Assembly (NCBI GenBank): GCA_948470475.1
Contig: OX419337.1
Span: 23,991,291-24,055,290, forward strand
DNA from: Galaxea fascicularis
Lineage: Eukaryota > Cnidaria > Anthozoa > Scleractinia > Euphylliidae
Direction of reading: 5' to 3'
Length of the DNA: 64,000 nt
The translations under genes were made by a program, and so were the position numbers. This document shows, piece after piece, positions 49,601 through 59,700 of this stretch. A model generated the notes under the pieces. That model saw only the letters and a program-made list of their open reading frames with translations. It was not told the origin of the DNA and searched no databases. The stretch's first letter is position 1. Each line of letters starts with the position of its first letter.

Positions 49601-51634
49601 AAGGAGACAGTAACTTTTCAAGCTCAATTTGTTTGTTGCAATAGAACTTTACTTTTTTTATTCTTATTTTAATATGTGCATTTCACTTCTTTGTGTTTTC
49701 TCAAAAATGAAAAAAAACCACATGATTTTTTATGAGTTTACTGATAGCTGCCTTCCCCCCTAAAAAAAAACGGAATTAATAATGTATCAAAAGTAAAGCA
49801 GTGCCATTCAAGCAAAATTAAGACACTTTTGTTCCTGTTCTGGATGACGGGCAAGTATGCAAAAATCAACACAATTCCTTCTGAAAACTGGATAAGAGCT
49901 CATCTTGAATCAATTAGTTTGAAAGTATTGGTACTTAGCATGTCAATTTCATGAAACAAGTACCTTCTTCAACAGAGTTTGAATCAACATCTGCTTCACT
50001 GCTTGTTAATACAGTTTCATAAACAACACAGAGACTTCGCCTCGGCTTGTGAAGTATGTTCTGCACAAATTCATGATCCAGATTCAATGTTAATTCTGCC
50101 AGCACTTCATTTAACTCCACCCATCTTACTTCTCTTTTTATGACTGTTCCAACATCCATGCTAACAGTAAATGAATCAATTGCTGATACATCAATTCCAA
50201 ATTCCTCTGCAATTTTCCCACCTAGTTTGCCGTGCACATGGAACTGTGGTTCATTCTTGTAGTTGTTGATGAAAACAGATTTCTTAATTTGGCTGGCAAT
50301 GTCGACCGGCTGGCAAAAAAACAAAAGAAAGTACACTGTAACACACTTTCACTTTCAGTTTTTATGAACCTGTGCATATAATACTACTAAAAATTATTTC
50401 ATTGCTTGGCACTGAATGGACAGACTAAGAAACTTTTCTGGTTTTCTCATTTAATAAGTGGTTCATTCTACACTGTAAGTGACTGTATTTGCAGAACATA
50501 CTGTAGCGTAGCACTTTTTTTTTTTTTTTAACCTCACAGCAACATCAGCTCCCCTTCATTACTATTTTTAATGTGGACTGATATATTTCATAATCATGTT
50601 GGAACAGAGGGTTCTTTGATTTTACTATTGTAAATCTTTGCTTTCAGATAGCTGAACAATAATCTCGTTATTTTCTTATTCTGAATGAACTCTTTTCCAG
50701 AGCACATTGTTATTTCTACAAAGTACATGATTCTTTTACATGATTGTCACACTGTAGTAATACTAGTCTTACTGCAACAGCTTTCAGATCATAAGTGTTC
50801 AAAGGTCACTGCCTTTTTACATGGTATGATGATACAAGGGATAACCTGTTTGAGCAGGCCTCCCTATTGATGACACCATATAGAGTGCCCTGTGCCCCCG
50901 TTGTGTAATTAACTTTTCATAGATCAAGGATGACGATAAAGCAACATTTCAAAGATGTGAATCATTGCAGTTTATGAACACTTTTTAAGCAGTAGTGAAA
51001 ATAAAGCCCAATGACATCTGCGATACCAGCAGCTAGTGCACTGCTCCACCAATTGAGCTGGTCCGGTAGGTCAACTGGGAGCTGGTCATTTTGTTAGTTT
51101 GTCATAAACTCATCCCCCTTAAAAAATGAATACAAAATAAACTAATATTGTACATTAGTTGTACCCCATAATGTTGAAACAAAAGACGATGAAAAGGAAC
51201 GCATTACAACAAAATCTGCAGAGTCCTCAGGATGGAAAAAATCATGCGCTGAAATTTTTCACCTCTCGAAGACTTCACTGGATTGCAAACTTGAAGAAAT
51301 CAGCATCTTACAACGTTTGATCGACCCTGTTGAAAGAGATCTAAGACTCTGAAAACGTATACGGTAGCCTCTGATAGCCTCGGTAGCCGTTGACGAACTT
51401 TTCCATAAAACTAAAATGGATACAATTTTGACAGCTCACCTTCGTCAATATCTCGTTCAAAGTGAATGGAGTCGGCAGATATTTGACAGGTTTCCAATAC
51501 CAACGACTCTTCTTTTTTACCACAACACTGAGAATGTTGCAACGTGAAGAAGTGTTTAAATCTATCACAGGATGAAGGGTCGATCGCCCTGTATCTTTCA
51601 CAAATTGCTTCGAACAACACTCAAACAGCGCCAT
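46697..51634 (-). CDS. GSDME: Gasdermin E-like pore-forming protein
   Basis: Seven coding exons, from the ATG: 51634-51440, 50309-49964, 49302-49072, 48457-48339, 47768-47549, 47122-47052 and 46918-46697. They total 1404 nt with matched phases, giving 467 residues. The N-terminus has the gasdermin landmark [16 protein letters not shown], followed by [10 protein letters not shown]. In gasdermin E a caspase cuts the interdomain linker, freeing the N-terminal domain to form plasma-membrane pores and cause pyroptosis. Here exon 3 encodes two caspase-like tetrapeptides, DTTD (238-241) and DEPD (251-254), followed directly by the helical C-terminal repressor domain. No disruption is seen. Length is slightly under human GSDME (496). 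It is head to head with the HEPN/NB-ARC/TPR gene at 53234 and converges on EFHB. Function is inferred from family. Confidence 0.9.
47224..47490. repeat. Dispersed 106-bp repeat, decayed units
   Basis: Two to three diverged units in gasdermin intron 5, recognised by CTACTGAGCAGTACTTTTCT, GAGTCTGTGGATGAAATCCT and GACCATTCAAATGAAAGC. Confidence 0.65.
48112..48143. repeat. (GGGA)n microsatellite
   Basis: A G-run followed by five GGGA units in gasdermin intron 4. Confidence 0.9.
48640..48880. mobile_element. Possible pogo/mariner-like remnant
   Basis: CAGTGGATACCTGGTAAGC near 48800 and CTTACAAAAGGGTTGACTG near 48856 look like opposing ends of a CAGT-type element flanked by TA. Short and diverged; in gasdermin intron 3. 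Confidence 0.3.
51000..51125 (-). mobile_element. tRNA-derived SINE fragment
   Basis: On the minus strand, AGCTCAATTGGTGGAGCAGT resembles an A-box and GGTATCGCAGATG a B-box at tRNA spacing. The flanks CAGTTGACC and TTTTATTTTC do not complete a tRNA fold, so this is a SINE remnant in gasdermin intron 1. Confidence 0.5.
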
Positions 51635-53233
51635 TTTGGATCAAAGAAAACAAGTCAGAACAGAGAGGTGTCTGGGAAATGTTTTTGTTCGGTTTTTTTT
51701 TTCCCTCTAAGGCCCCACTGGGAAGGGGCTGGGTGGAATTGCTTTCTGAGAAAGTGAAAAGATCTTAACACGGCGGGTAAGGGGTGGTGAGGTTGAGGGG
51801 AAGAGGGGAACACGCGACCAGAGGAGCCCGCGTGACGGTATTGTCACAACTTCGGAGGAACGCGTGACGCGATGTCACCGAAGAAGGTCGAGAGGGTCTG
51901 CGTGGGTCTGGGAGCTGGGACGCTAGCGTGACAGGTGCACCCGCAGGAAAGGAGAAGACACACACGACCGAACTAGAGGAGCGCGCGTTAGTTTGCCGCA
52001 TGCATATTATTCCCTTCTTCATTTCTAGTAGCACCTGCTGTGCAGGCTCAGCGCTGCTGCATAAAGTAAAAACTGCAAGGGTTATCTTTGATGACGTAAC
52101 AGTATTTGCGTGGAGGCTCGCAATTTCCTCGCGCGCTAACTCGTGTCCAGATACGCCTCAATGGACAAGAATTTCCGCTTGCAGTTGTATCTTGGCAAGC
52201 CTTTCAACGGCTTGTACTTTTACTGAGATAGAATTCGTTCTGTGTTCCTGACAGTGAAATTTAGCGTCGTAAAACGAGACCAGGTATGTAAGGTGGTCAT
52301 CTGACATATAGCTTTGGATACAGCAGTGGGTTTTCCGCATACTATTTATCGCTACACTCACGAGAACGTCATGTATCACATCGACATAAGCTTACTTTAC
52401 TGACTTTAAGCGAAGTCTGACATCTCTGGAGAGCTGTCTTAGTGTCTTTTCTATCCGATTCTCCGAAGCAGGGCCTGTAATAATGCACGAATGACGGTTA
52501 GTTGTGGGAGATCGCGTGATTTGCCCAGACTTGATTGTTCAGACGCTCACTTAACACGTAGTAACATTCAGCGTTTTCTCGTTTTGTTTTGAGCTGACTG
52601 ATTACTGGAGCGGAAAAATCACTACGAATCAATCGAATATAGTAATTAGCTGGAGTACAGATTCAAATTTTGTGAAAACAGTCATCGTGATAATCATGAT
52701 CGTTGGCTCACTGCGGCGCTAGTCCCCGTGGGTAAGGGGGAGAAGATGGCTGACATTTCACACTACTGGTTCCTGTGTTTGTGTTGTGATTTGCATGAAC
52801 ATCATTCCCTTCGTCTTCTAGTAGGACTGAAATAAGGACAGTACTGCTATATAAGGACGACAGGAAAATGACTAATGTTCACTCTTCCCTTCCCATAATA
52901 TCCTGGGTGCAAGCTCGTTGTTGGGATAGCGAAGCGAGCCGCGAGAGGATTGCCTTCGCTCGCGACTCTCGTTCGAAATAAATTTCACGCGAGATGCCAA
53001 CAGAGAGCTATTTCTGTGACACCCTTCGTGTTTTAATTCACTTTTTTTCCTCTCTCGCCCCGGAGTAGAATAACGCTGCATTCAACTTTAGCCCCTTAAA
53101 ATTTATATCTTACAGTACTGGGTAAAACAGATCAGGTATATTATAGTAGAAAAGTGAAAATTTGGCCAAACACTCGTACCCACTCTATTTTTCACGAACT
53201 TAAAGGAGGACTACTTTTGCAGGGTCTTACACG
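51635..53233. promoter_or_regulatory. Divergent promoter region, gasdermin / HEPN-NB-ARC-TPR
   Basis: The two ATGs are 1.6 kb apart and point away from each other, so both promoters must lie here. A splice-acceptor-like CTACTTTTGCAG ends at 53222, 11 bp before the receptor ATG, suggesting a 5' UTR intron for that gene. No NF-kB or ISRE site was identified with confidence. A GC-rich patch with short CGCGTGACG repeats lies at about 51820-51880. Confidence 0.5.
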
Positions 53234-56200
53234 ATGGAGTACTCTAAGGAGCTATTAAACTACTTTCGAATCTGTCACGTTGCGTTCAATTTAGTTCCCG
53301 TGGGACTGCGACAGATCTTTAAACAAGAATGGGATTTTCTTTACAAGACAACTCCACTTGGAGAGTGGATAGACACACCACAGAATGGACGCGATTTCTG
53401 CAACAATGAATCTCGAAGAAGTTGCACAAAAAATGCGCGATATCTGGCGACAATACACAACGGTGACACGTCAGAGTGGGATTGTAGTTGTTTGTTTTTT
53501 GCGATCCTTTACTCAGATAGCATTGGCACTACCCTCAGCCCAGCCATCAACGCAGCTATCGATGATATTCGGCAAGTTCGTAACGATATCGCTCATATTA
53601 ATGAGGGTAAGCTTACTGATGTCGAGTTCCAAACTTATGCGACAAGATTGTCAAACGATTTTTTAGCTTTGGGTCTTCCTATTAACGAGATCGAAGACGT
53701 AAAGAACCAGACGAGCTTTCCAACGGAAGAAGTCGAAAATTTGAAGAAGGAAGTTCGTGATCAAAAAAATGAGCTAGACAAGACTAAACGAGACTTGCAG
53801 AACGCACAAGCTGAGTTGCAGTCTTCTAAAGACGAAAACAAGGCTCTCACGCAGGAAATAAACTCAAAGCTTGAGACATTCTGCTTTCTGGCCTCAAAAC
53901 CACCACACGAAGTCACGAGACGTACTAGTGACATGGAAAGATTAGCAAAGAAAATGCAGGAACTTCTCGGTGGCGCTGACGGGGTAGTAAGCACAATATA
54001 TCTCTCGGGAAACCCCGGGTGTGGCAAAAGTCAGCTTGCCCGTCAACTTGGACTCGAGTTCTTCTCACAAAGGTCACACAACACAGACGAAATGACTTTT
54101 GTCGCCACTGTGAATGCAGAAAACATTGAGACACTCACCGATTCTTATATCACCCTGGGTAAACATCTTGGAATTACCGAATATAGCTTGACGAGACTTG
54201 AAACCTCAAAACGAGAAAAACCAGAGGAAACAATTGAATGTCTTCATGGTTTGATTCTGCCGCAGGTTCGAAAGTACTCCACGTGGTTGATTGTAGCTGA
54301 CAACGTAGTCGATTTAAAATCAGTGCGCAGCTTTCTACCTCAAACTGGCAGTGAGGAATGGGGCCACGGTCAAGTGTTGATAACCACTCAAGATAGCTCC
54401 GTGATTCCCCCTGAAGGTGCTCCTCATACTTACCATGAATCGTTCAGTAAAGGAATGCAGACAGAGGACGCTGTGGTGTTGCTGGAAAAGGTGTCGCAAG
54501 TTTATGACCGAGAACAAGCAAAAATTGTTGCCAAGGTTCTCGATTATCAGCCACTGGCCTTAGCAGCTGCTGCTTATTACGTCCAAACCGTTGTGCAGAA
54601 TGGGTCTCCAGACTACAACTGGTCAAAATACCTGGAAGGACTCACACGCGGCCAACGAGAAGCGACGGAAAATGTTCTTGTTAGTGAGAGTTCAGCTTAT
54701 TCAAAAACAACCACGAAAGCAGTAGAAATGGCCCTGCAAAGAGCTGTTGAGACTGATGAAGTCCTCCGTCATACATTTTCTTTCTTTGCACTCTGTGCTT
54801 GCGAGGTTGTGCCACTTGACACCGTCGTAAAGTTTGTCAAGGCTCGCGTAACGGGCCAACCAGAGGAGCTGATTAAAGGAAAAATTTTGAGGTCCTGTAT
54901 GATTCTTGTTTCAGCTCTTGAGAAAGAGGAGAAACGCCCATATTTAGGATTGCATAACATCGTACACAAGGTGGTGAAACTAGGCGCGATTTGTAAACAG
55001 AAACCATCGGAAAAATATCACAACATGGCGGAAGCAGTCAAAGTGTATGAATCAATACTTGAAGCCGAAGATAGAAATTACGCGCTGTTGAAGAAACTGA
55101 CGTTGCATTGCAAATCTCTATTGGAGCACATGACGTCTCTCTCTTCTTCACCCAAAACACTTTTTGTAAATACGTTGACGCCGTTTATAACTGTTAATGA
55201 AGTTCTTCAATGGTTGTTGTCTTTTGGTAGAGCTTGTAAAAGCCTGTCTGATTTTTCCTTTGCGAAACACGTTGTAGATTTAGCGTGCAGCTTACTAGAT
55301 AACATAAGCGATACTGACGAAGAAGCCTTAATGAAACTGAGAGCAAGCATTTATAATTTGAGTGGATGCATTTACAACAATATTGGAAAATATAGCGAAG
55401 CTGAAGACTTTCACGAGAGATCACTGATGATCTCTACAAGGATTTACGGTGAAGAAGATGCACAGGTCGCACATAGCTGTGTTAACCTGGGAAATGTACA
55501 CTTCTATACTGGAAAAAAAAGACTAGCAAAAGACCTTTATGAAAAATCAATTGCGATTTACAAAAAAACTTTCGGCGAAGACAGTCTCGATGTAGCAGAT
55601 AGTTATGTTTGCTTGGGAAATGTATATTGCAGCATCGGAGAATTCAGGCAAGCAAAAGAAATATATGAAAAGGCGCTTGAAATTCAGGAAAGGATTTGCG
55701 TTGGAGAAGATACCCGCGTAACATCAAGCTACGTCAACCTGGGAATTGTCTACTACAGAATTGGAGATTACAAACAAGCGAAAGAATTTCTTGAAAGGGC
55801 ACTAACAATTGACAAAAATATTTGCGGCGAAAACAGTGCCGAAGTAGCAAGAGATTATGTTAACCTGGGAAATGTGTACAGTAGCTCTAGAGAATCCAAG
55901 AAAGCAAAAGAACTTTATGAAAAGGCATTGGTAATTTACCAAAACACTTTGGGTGAGTGGAATAACGTGGTAGCAACAACTTACGCTAACCTGGGACACG
56001 AGTACTGGAGGACTGGAGAATACACGAAAGCAAAACAAATTTTCACGAAGGTGCGGGAGATTCGAAAAGAGATTTTCAGCGAAGACAACGCCCTTGTAAC
56101 AGAAACTAATAACAGAGTCTGTGAATTGAATGATCTCGATACTGAAAGAAGACAATCAATGCAAAATATTCGGCAAAGCGAAGTAACAGAGGATTTGGAA

Positions 56201-56272
56201 AACCGCGTTATAGAGGAGGTGCAGGCCACAGAAAAAGCCACTGACAAATGTTGTAATTGTGTTCTTGTTTGA
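53234..56272 (+). CDS. HEPN / coiled-coil / NB-ARC / TPR receptor-like protein with CaaX end
   Basis: One 1012-residue coding exon. Residues 1-150 form a DZIP3-like HEPN domain with the R-x4-H motif RNDIAH (R116, H121) that HEPN ribonucleases use. Residues 164-215 are charged heptad-like coiled coil. Residues about 235-470 are a STAND/NB-ARC ATPase: P-loop GNPGCGKS (259-266), Walker B-like WLIVADNV (351-358), sensor VLITTQDSS (381-389) and GLPL-like YQPLALAAAA (438-447). A helical region follows, then about six kinesin-light-chain-type TPRs (704-945, 42-residue spacing, YxNLGNVYxxxGxYxxAKExYEKAL). The last residues are KCCNCVLV, a CaaX box (C1009) with two further cysteines. It has no TIR, CARD or death domain. 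Such HEPN/STAND/TPR proteins are numerous in corals and thought to be immune sensors; its ligand is unknown. It is divergent from gasdermin E. Confidence 0.9.
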   Translation: MEYSKELLNYFRICHVAFNLVPVGLRQIFKQEWDFLYKTTPLGEWIDTPQNGRDFCNNESRRSCTKNARYLATIHNGDTSEWDCSCLFFAILYSDSIGTTLSPAINAAIDDIRQVRNDIAHINEGKLTDVEFQTYATRLSNDFLALGLPINEIEDVKNQTSFPTEEVENLKKEVRDQKNELDKTKRDLQNAQAELQSSKDENKALTQEINSKLETFCFLASKPPHEVTRRTSDMERLAKKMQELLGGADGVVSTIYLSGNPGCGKSQLARQLGLEFFSQRSHNTDEMTFVATVNAENIETLTDSYITLGKHLGITEYSLTRLETSKREKPEETIECLHGLILPQVRKYSTWLIVADNVVDLKSVRSFLPQTGSEEWGHGQVLITTQDSSVIPPEGAPHTYHESFSKGMQTEDAVVLLEKVSQVYDREQAKIVAKVLDYQPLALAAAAYYVQTVVQNGSPDYNWSKYLEGLTRGQREATENVLVSESSAYSKTTTKAVEMALQRAVETDEVLRHTFSFFALCACEVVPLDTVVKFVKARVTGQPEELIKGKILRSCMILVSALEKEEKRPYLGLHNIVHKVVKLGAICKQKPSEKYHNMAEAVKVYESILEAEDRNYALLKKLTLHCKSLLEHMTSLSSSPKTLFVNTLTPFITVNEVLQWLLSFGRACKSLSDFSFAKHVVDLACSLLDNISDTDEEALMKLRASIYNLSGCIYNNIGKYSEAEDFHERSLMISTRIYGEEDAQVAHSCVNLGNVHFYTGKKRLAKDLYEKSIAIYKKTFGEDSLDVADSYVCLGNVYCSIGEFRQAKEIYEKALEIQERICVGEDTRVTSSYVNLGIVYYRIGDYKQAKEFLERALTIDKNICGENSAEVARDYVNLGNVYSSSRESKKAKELYEKALVIYQNTLGEWNNVVATTYANLGHEYWRTGEYTKAKQIFTKVREIRKEIFSEDNALVTETNNRVCELNDLDTERRQSMQNIRQSEVTEDLENRVIEEVQATEKATDKCCNCVLV

Positions 56273-56704
56273 TCATATACAAGCGCGAAGTTTCCAGCTC
56301 GTTTGCCAACCTACCTTCTATACTTAAACATTACTTAGTTTTACTCAGCTCGATTAGCTTTTCAGTTATTCTGAGTAAATGTTACCTTTCTTGTATTAAC
56401 AGATTATGTTGTGAATTAAGTTTAACTTTTATTTGGTAATGAAGCTGTTGTTGTTGTAGCAATTCTGGTATAGACGTTCGGAGCCTTGAAAACGTCATAT
56501 GGGGGAAAACAAAGCTTGTTGTTGACTAAGAGGACCTCACACAATTTCTTCTTAGCTTTGTAAGAAACTAAATAGAACCTACTTGGGTTGACCGTGTTGT
56601 GCCTGAAAAATACATGCATCTTCTTGCCTTGGGTCCTGATTGGTTCATTCTGTCTCTTGCAGATTGGTAATTAATTAGTATATGGCTTTGATTCCAGGTT
56701 TGCA
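56273..56704. other. Convergent gap, receptor / NUB1
   Basis: 430 bp between the receptor stop and the NUB1 stop on the opposite strand. A minus-strand AATAAA near 56432-56427 may end NUB1. No further gene is seen. Confidence 0.6.
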
Positions 56705-59700
56705 CTACTTTGAAACGGTAGTGCTGGCGCTGAAGCCAGCCGATAAAATTAGTGCTCTATATTCAGCGATAATAGAAGACTCCTCTTCAAGAGACAAATT
56801 CAAATGAGCTTCTTCGTCCTCGGTGGCCAGGTCTGGTACGAGCTCATTCACAGCGTCTCGAACATCCGGGGTTTCTTCTTCTCTTTCCCCTTCGCTGGCG
56901 CTGTCAAGGGATTCTTCTGAAACACAAAAGCAGCGATAACAATATTACTCTCTTTAAAGCGCTAATTAATGATGGTACCTTAAGTTCAGATATTTTCAAT
57001 GGGCAATCGCAGCAAGCGTAAATTAGGAAACAAACCAATCAAAATTCGAAACAAATACATCCAACCGACTAAAAGCGCGCGAAAATGCGGGCGAGATGAG
57101 CATCATCGTTGGTTTTGCTTTTTATCGGTTGAGAAAATGGCGCGAATTCTGCCAACCAATCACGAGGGTCAGCAAATCAAAATCTACGCAAACTTGGACA
57201 CTCAACTGAAAACTGTTCTCACCGCAACTGACCCCGTGTATAGCTTTGTGCTCAGTGCAATTTTAACAACCATACACAGAGGGTAAACTGTAGTGATGCT
57301 TCCTTCCATTCTATGACACTAACAATGCGAAATTATAGCCGAATAATAAAAGAGCTACGGCTACCTATGTCACCTTTCACCAGTCTTAATCGCGTAAGCT
57401 TGAGGTCTTTAAAAGGCCCGTTAACGTCCATTGAGAGGAATAGACCGGGAACGACTGTGCCGCTCAAGCGAATTGGAAAACCTGTAAGCTTCTCTGTGCC
57501 TTTAAACTTAGAGCCCCCTGCTTTAACAATCCCACAATCATGCACTCGAGCCGCAATATTGATCCCAGTCTTTTTCAAAGTGAACTTTCACTGTATACTT
57601 AAAAAATGTGGGCAGCAGCGCTGAGTTCCGTCGACAATAATTACTGACTCGACAGACATTGGTCAATGCAAATTGGCAACCACACTCATTCCGTTAGAAT
57701 ACTGCGACTGAAAGCAACTGTTATCAGCTTCTCACCTCTACTTGACACTGAAATTGGAGGAAGCACACCTCCGTTTGACACCAGCATATTAATAGCTTTA
57801 TCAATATCACCATGGCAGCGCGTCAGAGCCTCTTTAAAAGTGTCAGCTGCAAAACCCATAGACATGGCCTAGAGAAATAAAAACTTCGTGCTATTAGGTA
57901 AATGCAATCGGCGCCCATGCACGCTGGTTAGGTCTTTCTATGTCCTCAATCGAATGTTTTAAGTTGAAGCCTCAAAATCATTTTAGTGTTGGCTTACCTG
58001 AGCAATGTGCTCGTCAGAGATTCGATCAACGCTGAAAGCTGGATTGGACGAGCTGAAATTAACGAATATGTGAAAATTATTTACGTGAATCTGAGCGATA
58101 CCTGATGTAAATCTCATCCTAGCTCGAGGGTGATAAATCGCATATCCTCGATGGACACGTCGTTAATATGGTTATGGTTTCACCGGTGAGGCTTTTCTTA
58201 TGCAAAGCTGTTTTCTCGTGAGTGACATTCCATTAAGTGTTGTTTATTCATTTCCCGTGCGCACCGCGGGATTTACGCATGATGACATGGGTGGTAAACA
58301 TGTTTATCTGTGTGTTTACGTCGCACATTTCATTCCGCTCTGAACGGAAAGAACATTTGAGACACCATGCATAAAGCAGTATTTGTGGAATTCCCATGGT
58401 TCAACCTTTATAACGACAACTGGTGGATTAAACTTGATGGCGACGCGTACGGCAGTGGACCGGAAACGAAAAAAAGGACTTTGGAGACGTGATACACAGC
58501 TGAGCATTCAGTTCAAATTCAAAACAAGGTATGACTTTATTCAGTGGATAGAATACCTATTCATATGGTCACGACCAAGTCACAAATGTGATTTACCTAG
58601 TTGTGCTAAGTGACGCATTCTTATAGGTCTATTTTTTTCATTTTGTCGTACGGGGAAGAGGTCGCCTATCAGTGCATACGAGGCGACACTGAAAACTGTC
58701 ACTTTGTCCCTGCGATCTGACGCACGAGTTGAAGTGGATTTGAATTCATATGTCAGGTTGCGTGGACATATTTGGTCAACGTACAACATTTTCGAATAAG
58801 ACTACGCACAGGGGAATGGTCGCTGTGACCTGTCCCCGCGACCTCACCTCGCGACTTCTCGTCTTGCGTGTACCGCCCTTAATTATTCTCACGCTGTTCC
58901 TCACGAACAAACAGTGAGTATGAGTAGAGTTTGAGTCGTGAGCAAGTTATGAGCGCTTTCAGTTGCCTATCATTGCTTCAGGGAGAAAGCGACGCGAGTT
59001 TTGACATCCAATCAAAAAGCGAAGTTAAGCAAACCCAAAGAAAACAAGAATTACGTCTCGACACTCAATTGAAAATCACTGTGAAGTATTCAATTCAGTT
59101 TTCATAAGCGAGTTTCACCAGCCTTACCTTCTGTCATCGGGTAGATCAAGCATTTCCGGACTATCTTGTAGAACCTGTTGAAAAAAATCCTTTAAATCAG
59201 AAAAACTTTTGACTTCACTCGTTCAATTGTTGTTCGCGATCGCTCTCACCTGTAGTGCCTTGTTAACATCGTTGTTTGCCTGCCTCAAAGCTGACGCTGC
59301 TATTTTCTTGGGAAATCCCATCTCTAGCAGAGCTTCATACATATCTACATTCACCCTTAACGAAACCACAATGTTAACGAGCAGAAAGTAAGCAGTGATA
59401 TGATTGGTTGTCACATTATCTCCTTAAATCCTAAAAGGCGGCCATGTTGGTGCCCTTCAGAGGGATACCAACATGGCGGATTCACGCAAAGTCATAAAAT
59501 GTTAAGAAATTTTTTTAGTTTATGTAACTTTGTTCTGAAGAGCACTATAGAGCCAAAAATCGTCCTAAGTTGATTACTTTTACATTCTGTTTAAATCCTG
59601 TGTCTCTTAATGATAATGTAATTCGAACATGAATATAGTTTTATTGTACGGACGAAAACCAAGGGCGCACTATTAAAATGCCTGAACCGGTAACAGAATA

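Noticed and set aside
53385..56247. Short frames on both strands over the receptor gene
   Set aside because: Shadows of the 1012-residue frame, which has continuous domain content.
53234..56272. Retroposed pseudogene because the coding region is in one exon
   Set aside because: Frame is intact, all ATPase motifs are present, no poly(A) tail is seen, and an acceptor just before the ATG points to a spliced 5' UTR.
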